Shown: positions 1 to 5,284, counted from the stretch's first letter. The stretch: DNA of 5,284 nt from Candidatus Aerophobota bacterium (GCA_014859225.1 JACUUP010000100.1:1-5284); one strand, 5' to 3'. A program made the numbers and translations. Notes: generated from the letters alone by a model not told the origin.

Positions 1-28
1 TTGACAAAAATTTTCCCCTGGTTATACT
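1..28 (+). promoter_or_regulatory. Sigma70-type promoter of the B12 operon
   Basis: A perfect -35 hexamer TTGACA (1-6) is followed after 16 bases by TATACT (23-28), one mismatch from the -10 consensus. Transcription would begin near 35-37, about 20 bases before the riboswitch aptamer. This gives an untranslated leader of about 370 bases ahead of btuF. The spacing is one base short of ideal. The -35 lies at the very edge of the window, so upstream elements cannot be judged. It is the only convincing promoter seen ahead of the five genes, so it probably drives them all. Confidence 0.72.
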
Positions 29-53
29 TTAATTATGCTCTTTTTAATATAAA

Positions 54-275
54 GGTATGTGTTCCGCAGGTCCCTTTTACAGGTTAAGAGGGAAGAGGGT
101 GAAAATCCCTCACGGTCGCGCCGCTGTGACCGGAACGAAATCCACCTTATCTACCTGAGGGTAGGTAAAAAACCACTGCAATGGCTGGTGATGTAGGAAG
201 CTAACTATTGTGGGAAGGGGTGGAGAGTAGGAAAAAAGTTTCATGCCGGAAGTCAGAATACCTGCCTGTAGACAA
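54..275 (+). ncRNA. Cobalamin (AdoCbl-type) riboswitch aptamer
   Basis: The conserved blocks of the cobalamin riboswitch occur in order: the TTAAGAGGGAA block (84-94), GGTGAAAATCCC (98-109), the CGCCGCTGT region (118-127), CCACTG (173-178), GGGAAGG (212-218), and the B12 box, AAGTCAGAATACCTGCC (250-266, consensus AAGCCAGGAGACCTGCC). Supporting stems are GCAGGT 66-71 with ACCTGC 260-265 (P1), TCCC 71-74 with GGGA 90-93, GAGGG 95-99 with CCCTC 107-111, CGGTC 113-117 with GACCG 128-132, a tetraloop hairpin CTACC 151-155 with GGTAG 160-164, TCCACC 141-146 with GGTGGA 219-224, and CCAC 173-176 with GTGG 210-213. The aptamer senses cobalamin in the nascent mRNA. A terminator just downstream and a corrinoid uptake gene next to it support transcriptional attenuation of the operon, usually OFF when cobalamin is plentiful. 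The exact ends are approximate. Confidence 0.95.
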
Positions 276-278
276 GTT

Positions 279-318
279 ACCCCTCTTCTTCGCGAGAATG
301 AGAAGTTGCGGGTTTTTT
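279..318 (+). promoter_or_regulatory. Expression-platform hairpin with U-tract, possible first attenuator
   Basis: CTTCT (285-289) pairs with AGAAG (301-305), and CCC (280-282) can pair outside it with GGG (310-312), with an internal loop between. Six T residues (313-318) follow directly. This looks like a modest rho-independent terminator, or the regulatory hairpin through which the aptamer acts. Its 3' GGG is also the 5' arm of an alternative hairpin (310-337), so the two structures exclude each other. The stem is interrupted, so its strength as a terminator is uncertain. Confidence 0.45.
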
Positions 319-337
319 ATTTGAATAATAAAAGCCC
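310..337 (+). promoter_or_regulatory. Candidate antiterminator hairpin
   Basis: GGG (310-312) pairs with CCC (335-337), and TTTTATT (315-321) pairs with AATAAAA (327-333); t314 can wobble with g334, t313 is bulged, and the loop is 322-326. This structure uses bases 331-337, which form most of the 5' arm of the strong terminator at 331-369, so the two cannot coexist. It is the natural antiterminator candidate of the riboswitch. The evidence is complementarity only; no folding energies were computed. Confidence 0.5.
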
Positions 338-376
338 TGGTCTTCCGAGAAGAAGGAGGCCAGGGCTTTTTTGTTT
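331..376 (+). terminator. Strong intrinsic terminator in the btuF leader
   Basis: AAAGCCCTGG (331-340) pairs perfectly with CCAGGGCTTT (360-369). The stem can extend inward by about five pairs including G-U pairs (341-345 with 355-359). A T-rich run follows, TTTTTT (367-372) then GTTT. It lies after the cobalamin aptamer and ends about 20 bases before the btuF ribosome binding site. This is the standard place for a transcription-terminating expression platform rather than the end of an upstream gene. Confidence 0.9.
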
Positions 377-397
377 GACAATACTTAAGACAATCGC

Positions 398-403
398 AGG
401 AGG
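398..403 (+). promoter_or_regulatory. btuF ribosome binding site
   Basis: AGGAGG is a near-perfect Shine-Dalgarno sequence five bases before the ATG at 409. It lies outside the terminator hairpin, so the riboswitch appears to act on transcription rather than by hiding this site. Confidence 0.85.
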
Positions 404-408
404 TTTAC

Positions 409-1353
409 ATGGGTTTCATAAGAGCAAAAAAGCGCCTGATTATCGCTTTGCTGGTTGCTATTCTGGGAATAGCGGGAAGCTGGTTTGGGTGGAATTGGTG
501 GGCGAGCCAAAAAGAAAAAGAAGTTGTATTTTTTCAGGAAATGGTGGATGATTTTGGGGAAAAGGTGACGGTTAGTAAAAAACCTGAAAAAATTGTTTCC
601 TTATCTCCCTCTAATACAGAAATTCTTTTTGCTATTGGAGCCGGAGATAAGGTTGTAGGGGTTACCGAATACTGTGATTTTCCTTTAGAAGTGCTAAAAG
701 TAGATAAGGTGGGTGGATTCTCAACTCCTAACATTGAAGCCATTGTGGCAAAAAGTCCAGACCTTGTGGTTGCTGCTTACCGTACTGGAGAAGAAAATAT
801 CCAGAGATTAAAAGAGCTTGGTTTAACGGTTATAGCTCTTCATCCTGAATCTTTACAGGATGTCTTGGGAAATATTACGCTTGTGGGAAAAGCTACGGGG
901 TATGAAGAAGATGCGGAAAAATTAGTTAAAAGGCTCCAGGAGAAGATAAATCTTATTAAAGAAAAGAGTGAAAGTATACCCGAGGAGAAAAGACCAAGGG
1001 TTTTATGGCTGATGTGGTATCCTGAGCTCTGGACGGCGGGAGATGAGACTTTTTTCCATGAACTTTTGCTTATAGCAGGAGGAAAAAACATAGCACATGA
1101 TTTAAAAGGATGGAAGATAATAAGTAGAGAAATAGTTTTAGCTCGCAATCCTCAAATTATACTCTGTTCCAGTATGGGGGGGAAACAAAGTTTTCTTCCT
1201 CAATTTTTAAACGATTCTCAGTTAGCTCATACGGAAGCAGTTAAAAAAGGACAGATTTATGAGCTTGACCCAAATACCATAGAGCGTCCTGGCCCGAGAA
1301 TCGTAGATGGCCTGGAGGCAATAAGCTCCTATATATTGGAAACTGGAGGATAA
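409..1353 (+). CDS. btuF: Cobalamin/corrinoid-binding protein of a BtuCDF-type ABC transporter
   Basis: This 314-residue protein is the extracytoplasmic substrate-binding component that captures cobalamin or cobinamide for an ABC importer. It belongs to the periplasmic-binding-protein type 2 fold (BtuF/FhuD/FecB-like). Visible family landmarks are the first-lobe SLSPSNTEILFAIGAG (64-79), VGGFSTPNIEAIVAKSPDLVVA (roughly 101-122), the second-lobe start PRVLWLMWYPELWTAG (196-211), HELLLIAGGKNI (217-228) and the C-terminal ERPGPRIVDGLE (292-303). The N-terminus has basic residues (RAKKR, 5-9), a hydrophobic stretch (10-23) and a Trp-rich segment (W25, W28, W30, W31). There is no lipobox cysteine; the only cysteines are in the mature domain (one is C89). 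It is therefore either cleaved by signal peptidase I or held by an uncleaved anchor. The start is fixed by AGGAGG (398-403), five bases upstream. Substrate specificity is inferred mainly from the B12 riboswitch and the neighbouring cobalamin genes; the sequence alone would also allow an iron-siderophore or heme binder. No permease or ATPase gene lies in the window. Confidence 0.88.
   Translation: MGFIRAKKRLIIALLVAILGIAGSWFGWNWWASQKEKEVVFFQEMVDDFGEKVTVSKKPEKIVSLSPSNTEILFAIGAGDKVVGVTEYCDFPLEVLKVDKVGGFSTPNIEAIVAKSPDLVVAAYRTGEENIQRLKELGLTVIALHPESLQDVLGNITLVGKATGYEEDAEKLVKRLQEKINLIKEKSESIPEEKRPRVLWLMWYPELWTAGDETFFHELLLIAGGKNIAHDLKGWKIISREIVLARNPQIILCSSMGGKQSFLPQFLNDSQLAHTEAVKKGQIYELDPNTIERPGPRIVDGLEAISSYILETGG
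1345..1349 (+). promoter_or_regulatory. cobT ribosome binding site, decides the GTG start
   Basis: GGAGG within the last codons of btuF lies five bases before the GTG at 1355. The nearby ATG at 1353 is in another frame and meets a stop within nine codons, so the GTG is the working start. Confidence 0.8.
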
Positions 1354-1354
1354 T

Positions 1355-2437
1355 GTGGGTAAAATTGATGAGGTTGTGAGCAAGATAGTTTCTGTGCGGC
1401 TTGAAATGTTTACTGAGGCACAAAAAAGATTGGATAATCTTACAAAACCTCAGGGAAGCCTGGGAAAACTTGAAGATATAGCAAAAAGACTTGTTGCTAT
1501 TAAGGAAAATTTAAATCCTTCTTTTGGGCGGAAGGTTATTTTTGTTTTTGCTGGTGACCATGGAGTGGCAGAGGAGGGGGTTTCTGCTTATCCTAAAGAA
1601 GTAACCTGCCAGATGGTTTACAACTTTTTAAAGGGTGGTGCAGCAATAAATGTTCTAACAGAGCATGTGGGAGCAGAGGTTGTGATAGTAGATATGGGAG
1701 TTGCAGAGGATATTGAACCTCACCCTTTGCTTAAAATGAAAAAAGTAGGTTATGGAACAAAAAATATGCTTAAAGAAAAGGCGATGACCAAAGAAGAGGC
1801 AATACAGTGTGTTGAGGTGGGGATTGAGGTTTTTGAGGAAGAGTATAAAAAAAATCCTGTGGATATGGTAGGTGTTGGAGATATGGGTATTGCCAATACC
1901 ACCTCCAGCAGTGCCATCCTTGCAGCTATAAGCGGGGAAAAGGTGGAGGATGTAACAGGTAGAGGAACAGGTGTGGATGATAAAATCTGGCAAAGAAAGG
2001 TTGATGTGGTCAGGAAAGCTTTACAGTTTCATCTGCCCCATGTCAGGGGTCCACTTGATGTTTTATCCAGGGTGGGAGGATATGAGATAGGTGGGATTGC
2101 CGGATGTATCATAGCTGCAGCAAGCTATAAGGTGCCTGTGGTTTTGGATGGATTTATCTGTACAGCGGGTGCTTTAATAGCTACAGAGCTTTGTCCGAAG
2201 CTGAGGGATTATTTATTTGCTTCCCATCTTTCTGGAGAAAAAGGTCATAGAATAGCGCTTGAGCATCTTAAGCTTGTTCCGCTTTTAGATTTAGACCTTA
2301 GATTGGGAGAAGGAACAGGAGCGGCACTTGCCATGTCTTTAATAGAGGCAAGCGCGAAGATAATCAGCCAGATGGCTACTTTTGAAGAAGCGAAGGTTGC
2401 AAGGGAAATTAATAATAAATTAAATAAATGCAAGTAG
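1355..2437 (+). CDS. cobT: Nicotinate-nucleotide:dimethylbenzimidazole phosphoribosyltransferase
   Basis: This cytoplasmic enzyme transfers ribose phosphate from nicotinate mononucleotide to the lower-ligand base (5,6-dimethylbenzimidazole or an analogue), giving alpha-ribazole 5'-phosphate for the nucleotide loop of cobalamin. Its 360 residues match the family length. Hallmarks in order are LDNLTKPQGSLGKLE (26-40), FAGDHGVAEEGVSAYP (65-80), FLKGGAAINVL (91-101), VGDMGIANTTSSSA (174-187), GRGTGVDD (202-209), LDGFICTAGALIA (264-276), SHLSGEKGH (290-298) and LRLGEGTGAALA (315-326). Glu319 in the last motif matches the catalytic base Glu317 of Salmonella CobT. Asp176 lies where many members have Glu. 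It starts with GTG one base after the btuF stop and overlaps pduX by 10 bases, so it is part of one transcript. The base actually used in this organism cannot be read from the sequence; anaerobes often use other benzimidazoles or purines. Confidence 0.96.
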   Translation: MGKIDEVVSKIVSVRLEMFTEAQKRLDNLTKPQGSLGKLEDIAKRLVAIKENLNPSFGRKVIFVFAGDHGVAEEGVSAYPKEVTCQMVYNFLKGGAAINVLTEHVGAEVVIVDMGVAEDIEPHPLLKMKKVGYGTKNMLKEKAMTKEEAIQCVEVGIEVFEEEYKKNPVDMVGVGDMGIANTTSSSAILAAISGEKVEDVTGRGTGVDDKIWQRKVDVVRKALQFHLPHVRGPLDVLSRVGGYEIGGIAGCIIAAASYKVPVVLDGFICTAGALIATELCPKLRDYLFASHLSGEKGHRIALEHLKLVPLLDLDLRLGEGTGAALAMSLIEASAKIISQMATFEEAKVAREINNKLNKCK

Positions 2438-3306
2438 CAAGTGTAAAGGTGCCAGGAAGTTGTGGAGAATTAGTGCAGGGTAGAATTGATGGGGTTAGTT
2501 TTCATATAACCTGCCCGGTAAAAATTTTTTCTCACATCTTTGCCTTTTCTTCAAACGAGGGCGAAAAGATTGATTTTCCGCCAGGTAAGGTAAAAGCAGG
2601 CGCGGCGGTGAAAAAGATGCTTTATTTTTTAAATGAGGAAACTTTATCTTTAAGCTTACGCATATATTCTAAGATACCTGTAGGCAAGGGGATGGCAAGC
2701 AGCACAGCTGATATTGCAGGTAGTTGCCAGGCGGTGGCAAATCTTTTTGGAAAAAAAATCATTCCCTCTGAGATTGCCAGAATAGCTGCAGAAATTGAAC
2801 CTACAGATGGAATAATGTATAAGGGAGTAGTTTGTTTTGACCATATAAGAGGTATCCTCATAGAAGAGCTTGGTTATCCTCCTCCCATGAAGATTTTAAT
2901 TATTGACCGCGGGGGGAAAGTGGACACTCTTTCTTTTAACCGTAGAAAAGACCTGCATATTTTGCATAAGGTAAATGAGCAGCTCATTAAAGAAGCCTAC
3001 ACTCTGGTCAAAGAGGGAATAAAAAGAGAAAATCCTGAGCTGGTAGGGGTTGGAGCAACACTATCTTCTCTGTGCAACCAGATAATTTTATACAAACCTG
3101 AACTTTACAAAATAGTTTGCCTTTCAAGAAAAATGGGAGCATTAGGAGTAAATGTAGCTCATAGCGGCACTGTGATGGGAATTCTTCTTCCTTTTGATTT
3201 TTCCAGAATTGATAAGCTTGAGGAAAAGATAAAAACAGTATGGGGAAATCATTTAAAGTTTTACCGCACAGAAATTATAGCAGGGGTTCGGGGTGAAGAA
3301 AATTAA
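2428..3306 (+). CDS. pduX: L-threonine kinase, GHMP family (PduX-type)
   Basis: This enzyme phosphorylates L-threonine with ATP to L-threonine O-3-phosphate, the substrate of CobD in the aminopropanol branch of cobalamin synthesis. The 292-residue GHMP-kinase fold shows the PduX signature PGSCGELVQG (9-18), the glycine/serine-rich ATP-binding motif PVGKGMASSTADI (84-96), EPTDG (124-128) and the C-terminal GHMP motif AHSGTVMGILL (244-254). The assignment as threonine kinase, rather than another GHMP kinase such as homoserine or mevalonate kinase, rests on the N-terminal signature and on the directly following cobD. The ATG start lies inside the end of cobT (10-base overlap) with no Shine-Dalgarno sequence in the AT-rich stretch before it. 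Translation is therefore probably coupled to termination of cobT. Only seven residues precede the conserved VPGSCGE core, so a later start is unlikely. Confidence 0.93.
   Translation: MQVASVKVPGSCGELVQGRIDGVSFHITCPVKIFSHIFAFSSNEGEKIDFPPGKVKAGAAVKKMLYFLNEETLSLSLRIYSKIPVGKGMASSTADIAGSCQAVANLFGKKIIPSEIARIAAEIEPTDGIMYKGVVCFDHIRGILIEELGYPPPMKILIIDRGGKVDTLSFNRRKDLHILHKVNEQLIKEAYTLVKEGIKRENPELVGVGATLSSLCNQIILYKPELYKIVCLSRKMGALGVNVAHSGTVMGILLPFDFSRIDKLEEKIKTVWGNHLKFYRTEIIAGVRGEEN
3282..3286 (+). promoter_or_regulatory. cobD ribosome binding site, supports the GTG start
   Basis: AGGGG near the end of pduX lies six bases before the GTG at 3293. It supports a start inside pduX, with a 14-base overlap between the two genes. 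Confidence 0.6.
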
Positions 3307-4381
3307 AGTTTCTAAATTTTCCCATGGCGGAGGTATCTATCAGGTAGCAGAAAAATACGGAATTTCACCTGAGGAAATTATTGATTTCAGTGCTAATGTA
3401 AATCCCTGGGGAACTTCTCTGGGATTAGAGAAGATAATAAAGGAAAATCTACAGAGTATTTTCCGCTATCCTGATACTTACTGCAGGAAGCTTACTCTTT
3501 TGTTAAGTAATCATTTAGGGATTGCCTGCGATAATATCCTGGTGGGAAATGGCGCCACGGAAATTATTTATCTTGCAATGAGAGCTGTTAAGCCTCGTTA
3601 TGCTGTAATTCCTGTTCCTACTTTTTCTGAGTATGAGCGTGCTTTAAAATTGGCTGGCGGACAGGTAAAATTTTTATATTTAAAAGAAAGACAGGGTTTT
3701 TCTCTTAATGTAGATGCACTGATAGAGAAGGCTAAAAAAGTTCAGATGATAATTCTCTGCAATCCTAATAATCCTACTGGCAATCTTTTGCCCGGCGAGG
3801 AGATGGATAAAATAATAAATAATGCGGAGAAAAAGGGAATAGCTACTTTATTAGATGAAAGTTTTATTGATTTTCAACCTGAGTTCACTTTAGTGGACAA
3901 ACTTAAGAAAAATAAAAATCTTATTATTCTGCGCTCATTTACCAAGTTTTTCTCCATCGCTGGCCTGAGGCTGGGTTATGCAGTAGCTGATAAAAGTTTA
4001 ATCTCAAAAATAAAGTCTTTTAAAGAGCCCTGGACAGTTAACTGTTTGGCTGAGGTAGCAGGCATACATATTCTGAAAAATCTAAAAAGGGCTGAGGGGT
4101 TAAGGGAAAAGACAAAAAGAGAAAGAAGTGTTCTGTATGAAAATCTTTGTAGGATAAAAGGGATAAAACCTTATCCTTCACAGGCTAACTTTATTCTCAT
4201 TAAGATAAAAGCTTCTATTTCTTCTTCTTATTTAACCGAGGAGCTGGCAAAAGGAGGAATTTTAGTGCGCGACTGTAGCAATTTTTCAGGTCTTGGAGAC
4301 AAATTTATCAGGGTAGCGGTGAGAAAAAAGGAAGAGAATAGAAAACTTATTTGTAGCCTGAACCAGATTCTAACTGGGTAA
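3293..4381 (+). CDS. cobD: L-threonine-O-3-phosphate decarboxylase (PLP enzyme)
   Basis: This enzyme decarboxylates L-threonine O-3-phosphate to (R)-1-amino-2-propanol O-2-phosphate, the linker between the corrin ring and the nucleotide loop. It is a fold-type I PLP enzyme of the class I/II aminotransferase superfamily, related to histidinol-phosphate aminotransferase. The CobD-type N-terminus HGGGIYQVAEKYGI (11-24) and DFSANVNPWG (31-40) separate it from HisC. Cofactor-site landmarks are NGATE (86-90), CNPNNPTG (156-163), LLDESFIDF (187-195) and SFTKFFSIAGLRLGY (215-229), with Lys218 the expected Schiff-base lysine and Arg340 in FIRVAVR the likely carboxylate or phosphate contact. At 362 residues it matches the usual family length. 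It starts with GTG, overlaps pduX by 14 bases and uses the product of that gene; its own product feeds CbiB, encoded next. HisC is the main alternative and is much less likely in this setting. Confidence 0.95.
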   Translation: MKKIKVSKFSHGGGIYQVAEKYGISPEEIIDFSANVNPWGTSLGLEKIIKENLQSIFRYPDTYCRKLTLLLSNHLGIACDNILVGNGATEIIYLAMRAVKPRYAVIPVPTFSEYERALKLAGGQVKFLYLKERQGFSLNVDALIEKAKKVQMIILCNPNNPTGNLLPGEEMDKIINNAEKKGIATLLDESFIDFQPEFTLVDKLKKNKNLIILRSFTKFFSIAGLRLGYAVADKSLISKIKSFKEPWTVNCLAEVAGIHILKNLKRAEGLREKTKRERSVLYENLCRIKGIKPYPSQANFILIKIKASISSSYLTEELAKGGILVRDCSNFSGLGDKFIRVAVRKKEENRKLICSLNQILTG

Positions 4382-4393
4382 TTTATTCTAAAG

Positions 4394-4421
4394 TTAAGGT
4401 GAGGCAGCCAATCTTAATTTT
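4394..4421 (+). other. AT-rich hairpin between cobD and cbiB
   Basis: TTAAGGT (4394-4400) pairs with ATCTTAA (4411-4417), including one G-U pair, around a short inner GG/CC stem (4403-4404 with 4408-4409), and TTTT follows at 4418. It could be a weak partial terminator or an RNA processing or stability element inside the operon. The stem is mostly A-U and the T-run is short, so it is not called a terminator. Confidence 0.3.
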
Positions 4422-4429
4422 CTCAAAGT

Positions 4430-4433
4430 GGAG
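4430..4433 (+). promoter_or_regulatory. cbiB ribosome binding site, supports the TTG start
   Basis: GGAG lies six bases before the TTG at 4440. The in-frame GTG at 4428 overlaps this site and has no Shine-Dalgarno sequence of its own, so the TTG is preferred. Confidence 0.5.
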
Positions 4434-4439
4434 CAAGGG

Positions 4440-5284
4440 TTGATTTTTCAGATAGTTGCAGGCTTTTTCCTGGATATCTTTATGGGTGACCCTCAATGGT
4501 TTCCTCATCCTGTAAGAGTTATGGGAAGGCTCATAAAGATTTTAGAAAAGATTCTTTATAAGCCCTATTTTAATCTCAAAGTAAGTGGAGCAGTTTTAGC
4601 CATTCTGGTAGTGGGGGTAAGCTGGACAGGGACTTTCTTTGTCCTTTATTTTGTTGGTAGGACGGGAGGCAGCTGGTTAGAATTTATCCTGGGAACTCTG
4701 TTTATTTTTACCAGTTTATGCGTGAATGATTTGGCAAAGCAGGCAAAGGCTGTTTATTCAGCCTTAGATGAAGCTAACCTTCCACTGGCAAGAAAAAAAG
4801 TAGGCAGGATAGTAGGTCGGGATACTGATAATTTATCAGAAGCAGAGATTATAAGGGCAACTGTGGAAACTGTGGCTGAGAATAGCGTGGATGGGATATT
4901 ATCTCCTCTATTTTATGCTTTTCTGGGAGGAGCTCCTCTTGCCTTAGCCTATAAGGCTGTTAATACGCTTGATTCTGTGCTCGGCTACAAAAATGATAAA
5001 TATTTTTACTTTGGATGGTTTTGTGCCAGATTAGATGATTTTGCTAATTTCATACCGGCAAGGTTAAGTGCTCTTATTATTCCTGTGGCAGCTTTTTTGA
5101 TAAGAAAAAAAGCTAAAGATTCTTTCAGAACAATTTTAAGAGATGGGAGAAAATCCCCCAGCCCCAATGCGGGTATACCTGAGGCAGGGTTTGCCGGAGC
5201 TCTGGGGATAAAATTAGGCGGAACAAATTTTTACCAGGGGAAAAGAGAAGATAGACCCTTAATCGGGGATAGCCTAAGAGAGCT
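4440..5284 (+). CDS. cbiB: Adenosylcobinamide-phosphate synthase, partial at the 3' end
   Basis: This integral membrane enzyme joins (R)-1-amino-2-propanol O-2-phosphate to adenosylcobyric acid, giving adenosylcobinamide phosphate. The window contains 281 codons, and the frame is still open at its end. Family members run to about 310-320 residues, so roughly the last 30-40 are missing. Hallmarks are GDPQWFPHPVRVMGRLI (16-32), VGRDTDNLSEAEIIRATVET (roughly 125-144), AENSVDGILSPLFY (146-159), NTLDSVLGYK (175-184), ARLDDFANFIPAR (196-208) and SPNAGIPEAGFAGALG (241-256). Probable membrane segments lie near residues 2-15, 48-72, 79-95, 154-174 and 204-221. The TTG start with GGAG upstream places GDP at residues 16-18, as in well-studied members; GTG at 4428 would add four residues. 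It follows cobD after 58 bases, the largest gap among the genes, and uses the CobD product. Some organisms call this gene cobD; that is a naming clash, not a second decarboxylase. Confidence 0.94.
   Translation, partial: MIFQIVAGFFLDIFMGDPQWFPHPVRVMGRLIKILEKILYKPYFNLKVSGAVLAILVVGVSWTGTFFVLYFVGRTGGSWLEFILGTLFIFTSLCVNDLAKQAKAVYSALDEANLPLARKKVGRIVGRDTDNLSEAEIIRATVETVAENSVDGILSPLFYAFLGGAPLALAYKAVNTLDSVLGYKNDKYFYFGWFCARLDDFANFIPARLSALIIPVAAFLIRKKAKDSFRTILRDGRKSPSPNAGIPEAGFAGALGIKLGGTNFYQGKREDRPLIGDSLRE

Noticed and set aside
151-164. Hairpin CTACC/GGTAG considered as a separate regulatory element
   Set aside because: It lies between the conserved aptamer blocks and is followed by A residues, not T residues. 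It is a variable peripheral arm of the cobalamin riboswitch.
375-380. TTGACA that could be a second -35 element just after the terminator
   Set aside because: At the required spacing (about 397-403) lies the AGGAGG ribosome binding site and no -10-like hexamer, so no promoter is supported.
243-551. Open frame of 102 codons starting inside the riboswitch
   Set aside because: It covers the B12 box, the expression platform and the start of btuF in another frame, has no ribosome binding site, and its translation resembles no protein family. It is a chance frame over structured RNA.
1353-1355. ATG overlapping the btuF stop as the cobT start
   Set aside because: It is in a different frame from cobT and reaches a stop codon within nine codons.
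534-2861. Antisense open frames opposite btuF, cobT and pduX
   Set aside because: All lie opposite well-supported genes, are short (60-112 codons), lack ribosome binding sites, and show low-complexity Ser/Ile/Phe-rich translations typical of reverse-strand shadows.
4428-4430. GTG as an alternative start of cbiB
   Set aside because: It is in frame and would add four residues, but it has no Shine-Dalgarno sequence and overlaps the GGAG that serves the TTG at 4440. It remains possible.
1-5284. Mobile elements, CRISPR arrays, tRNA or rRNA genes
   Set aside because: No direct-repeat arrays, transposase-like frames, terminal inverted repeats or tRNA/rRNA signatures were seen on either strand.

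Overview
The window holds a vitamin B12 (cobalamin) salvage and nucleotide-loop assembly operon, read entirely on the + strand. It is AT-rich (roughly 40% GC by eye), uses many AGA/AGG arginine and ATA isoleucine codons, has strong AGGAGG-type ribosome binding sites and tightly packed or overlapping genes. A cobalamin riboswitch with an intrinsic terminator precedes the genes. Together these suggest an anaerobic, possibly thermophilic, Firmicutes (Clostridia)-like bacterium. That assignment is an inference from style and gene content, not an identification.

Layout. Bases 1-408 are a long regulatory leader. A sigma70-type promoter starts at the first base, followed by a cobalamin riboswitch aptamer (about 54-275) and an expression platform with three hairpins that partly exclude each other. 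The last of these is a strong intrinsic terminator (331-372). Five genes follow: btuF (409-1353, corrinoid-binding protein for uptake), cobT (1355-2437, lower-ligand base phosphoribosyltransferase), pduX (2428-3306, L-threonine kinase), cobD (3293-4381, L-threonine-O-3-phosphate decarboxylase) and cbiB (4440 to beyond the window end, adenosylcobinamide-phosphate synthase). The cbiB frame is open at the right edge and lacks its last few dozen residues.

How the genes work together. BtuF captures an external corrinoid. PduX phosphorylates L-threonine, CobD decarboxylates the product to (R)-1-amino-2-propanol O-2-phosphate, and CbiB joins this to adenosylcobyric acid to give adenosylcobinamide phosphate. 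CobT activates the lower-ligand base to the alpha-ribazole phosphate form needed for final assembly. CobU, CobS and the BtuCD permease/ATPase would complete the route and are not seen here; they may lie downstream. The riboswitch and terminator ahead of btuF suggest the whole operon responds to cobalamin.

I see no clearly new biological system. The most interesting points are the mutually exclusive hairpins of the leader, the lack of a lipobox in BtuF, an apparent Glu-to-Asp change in CobT, and a run of non-ATG or SD-less starts that suggests translational coupling.
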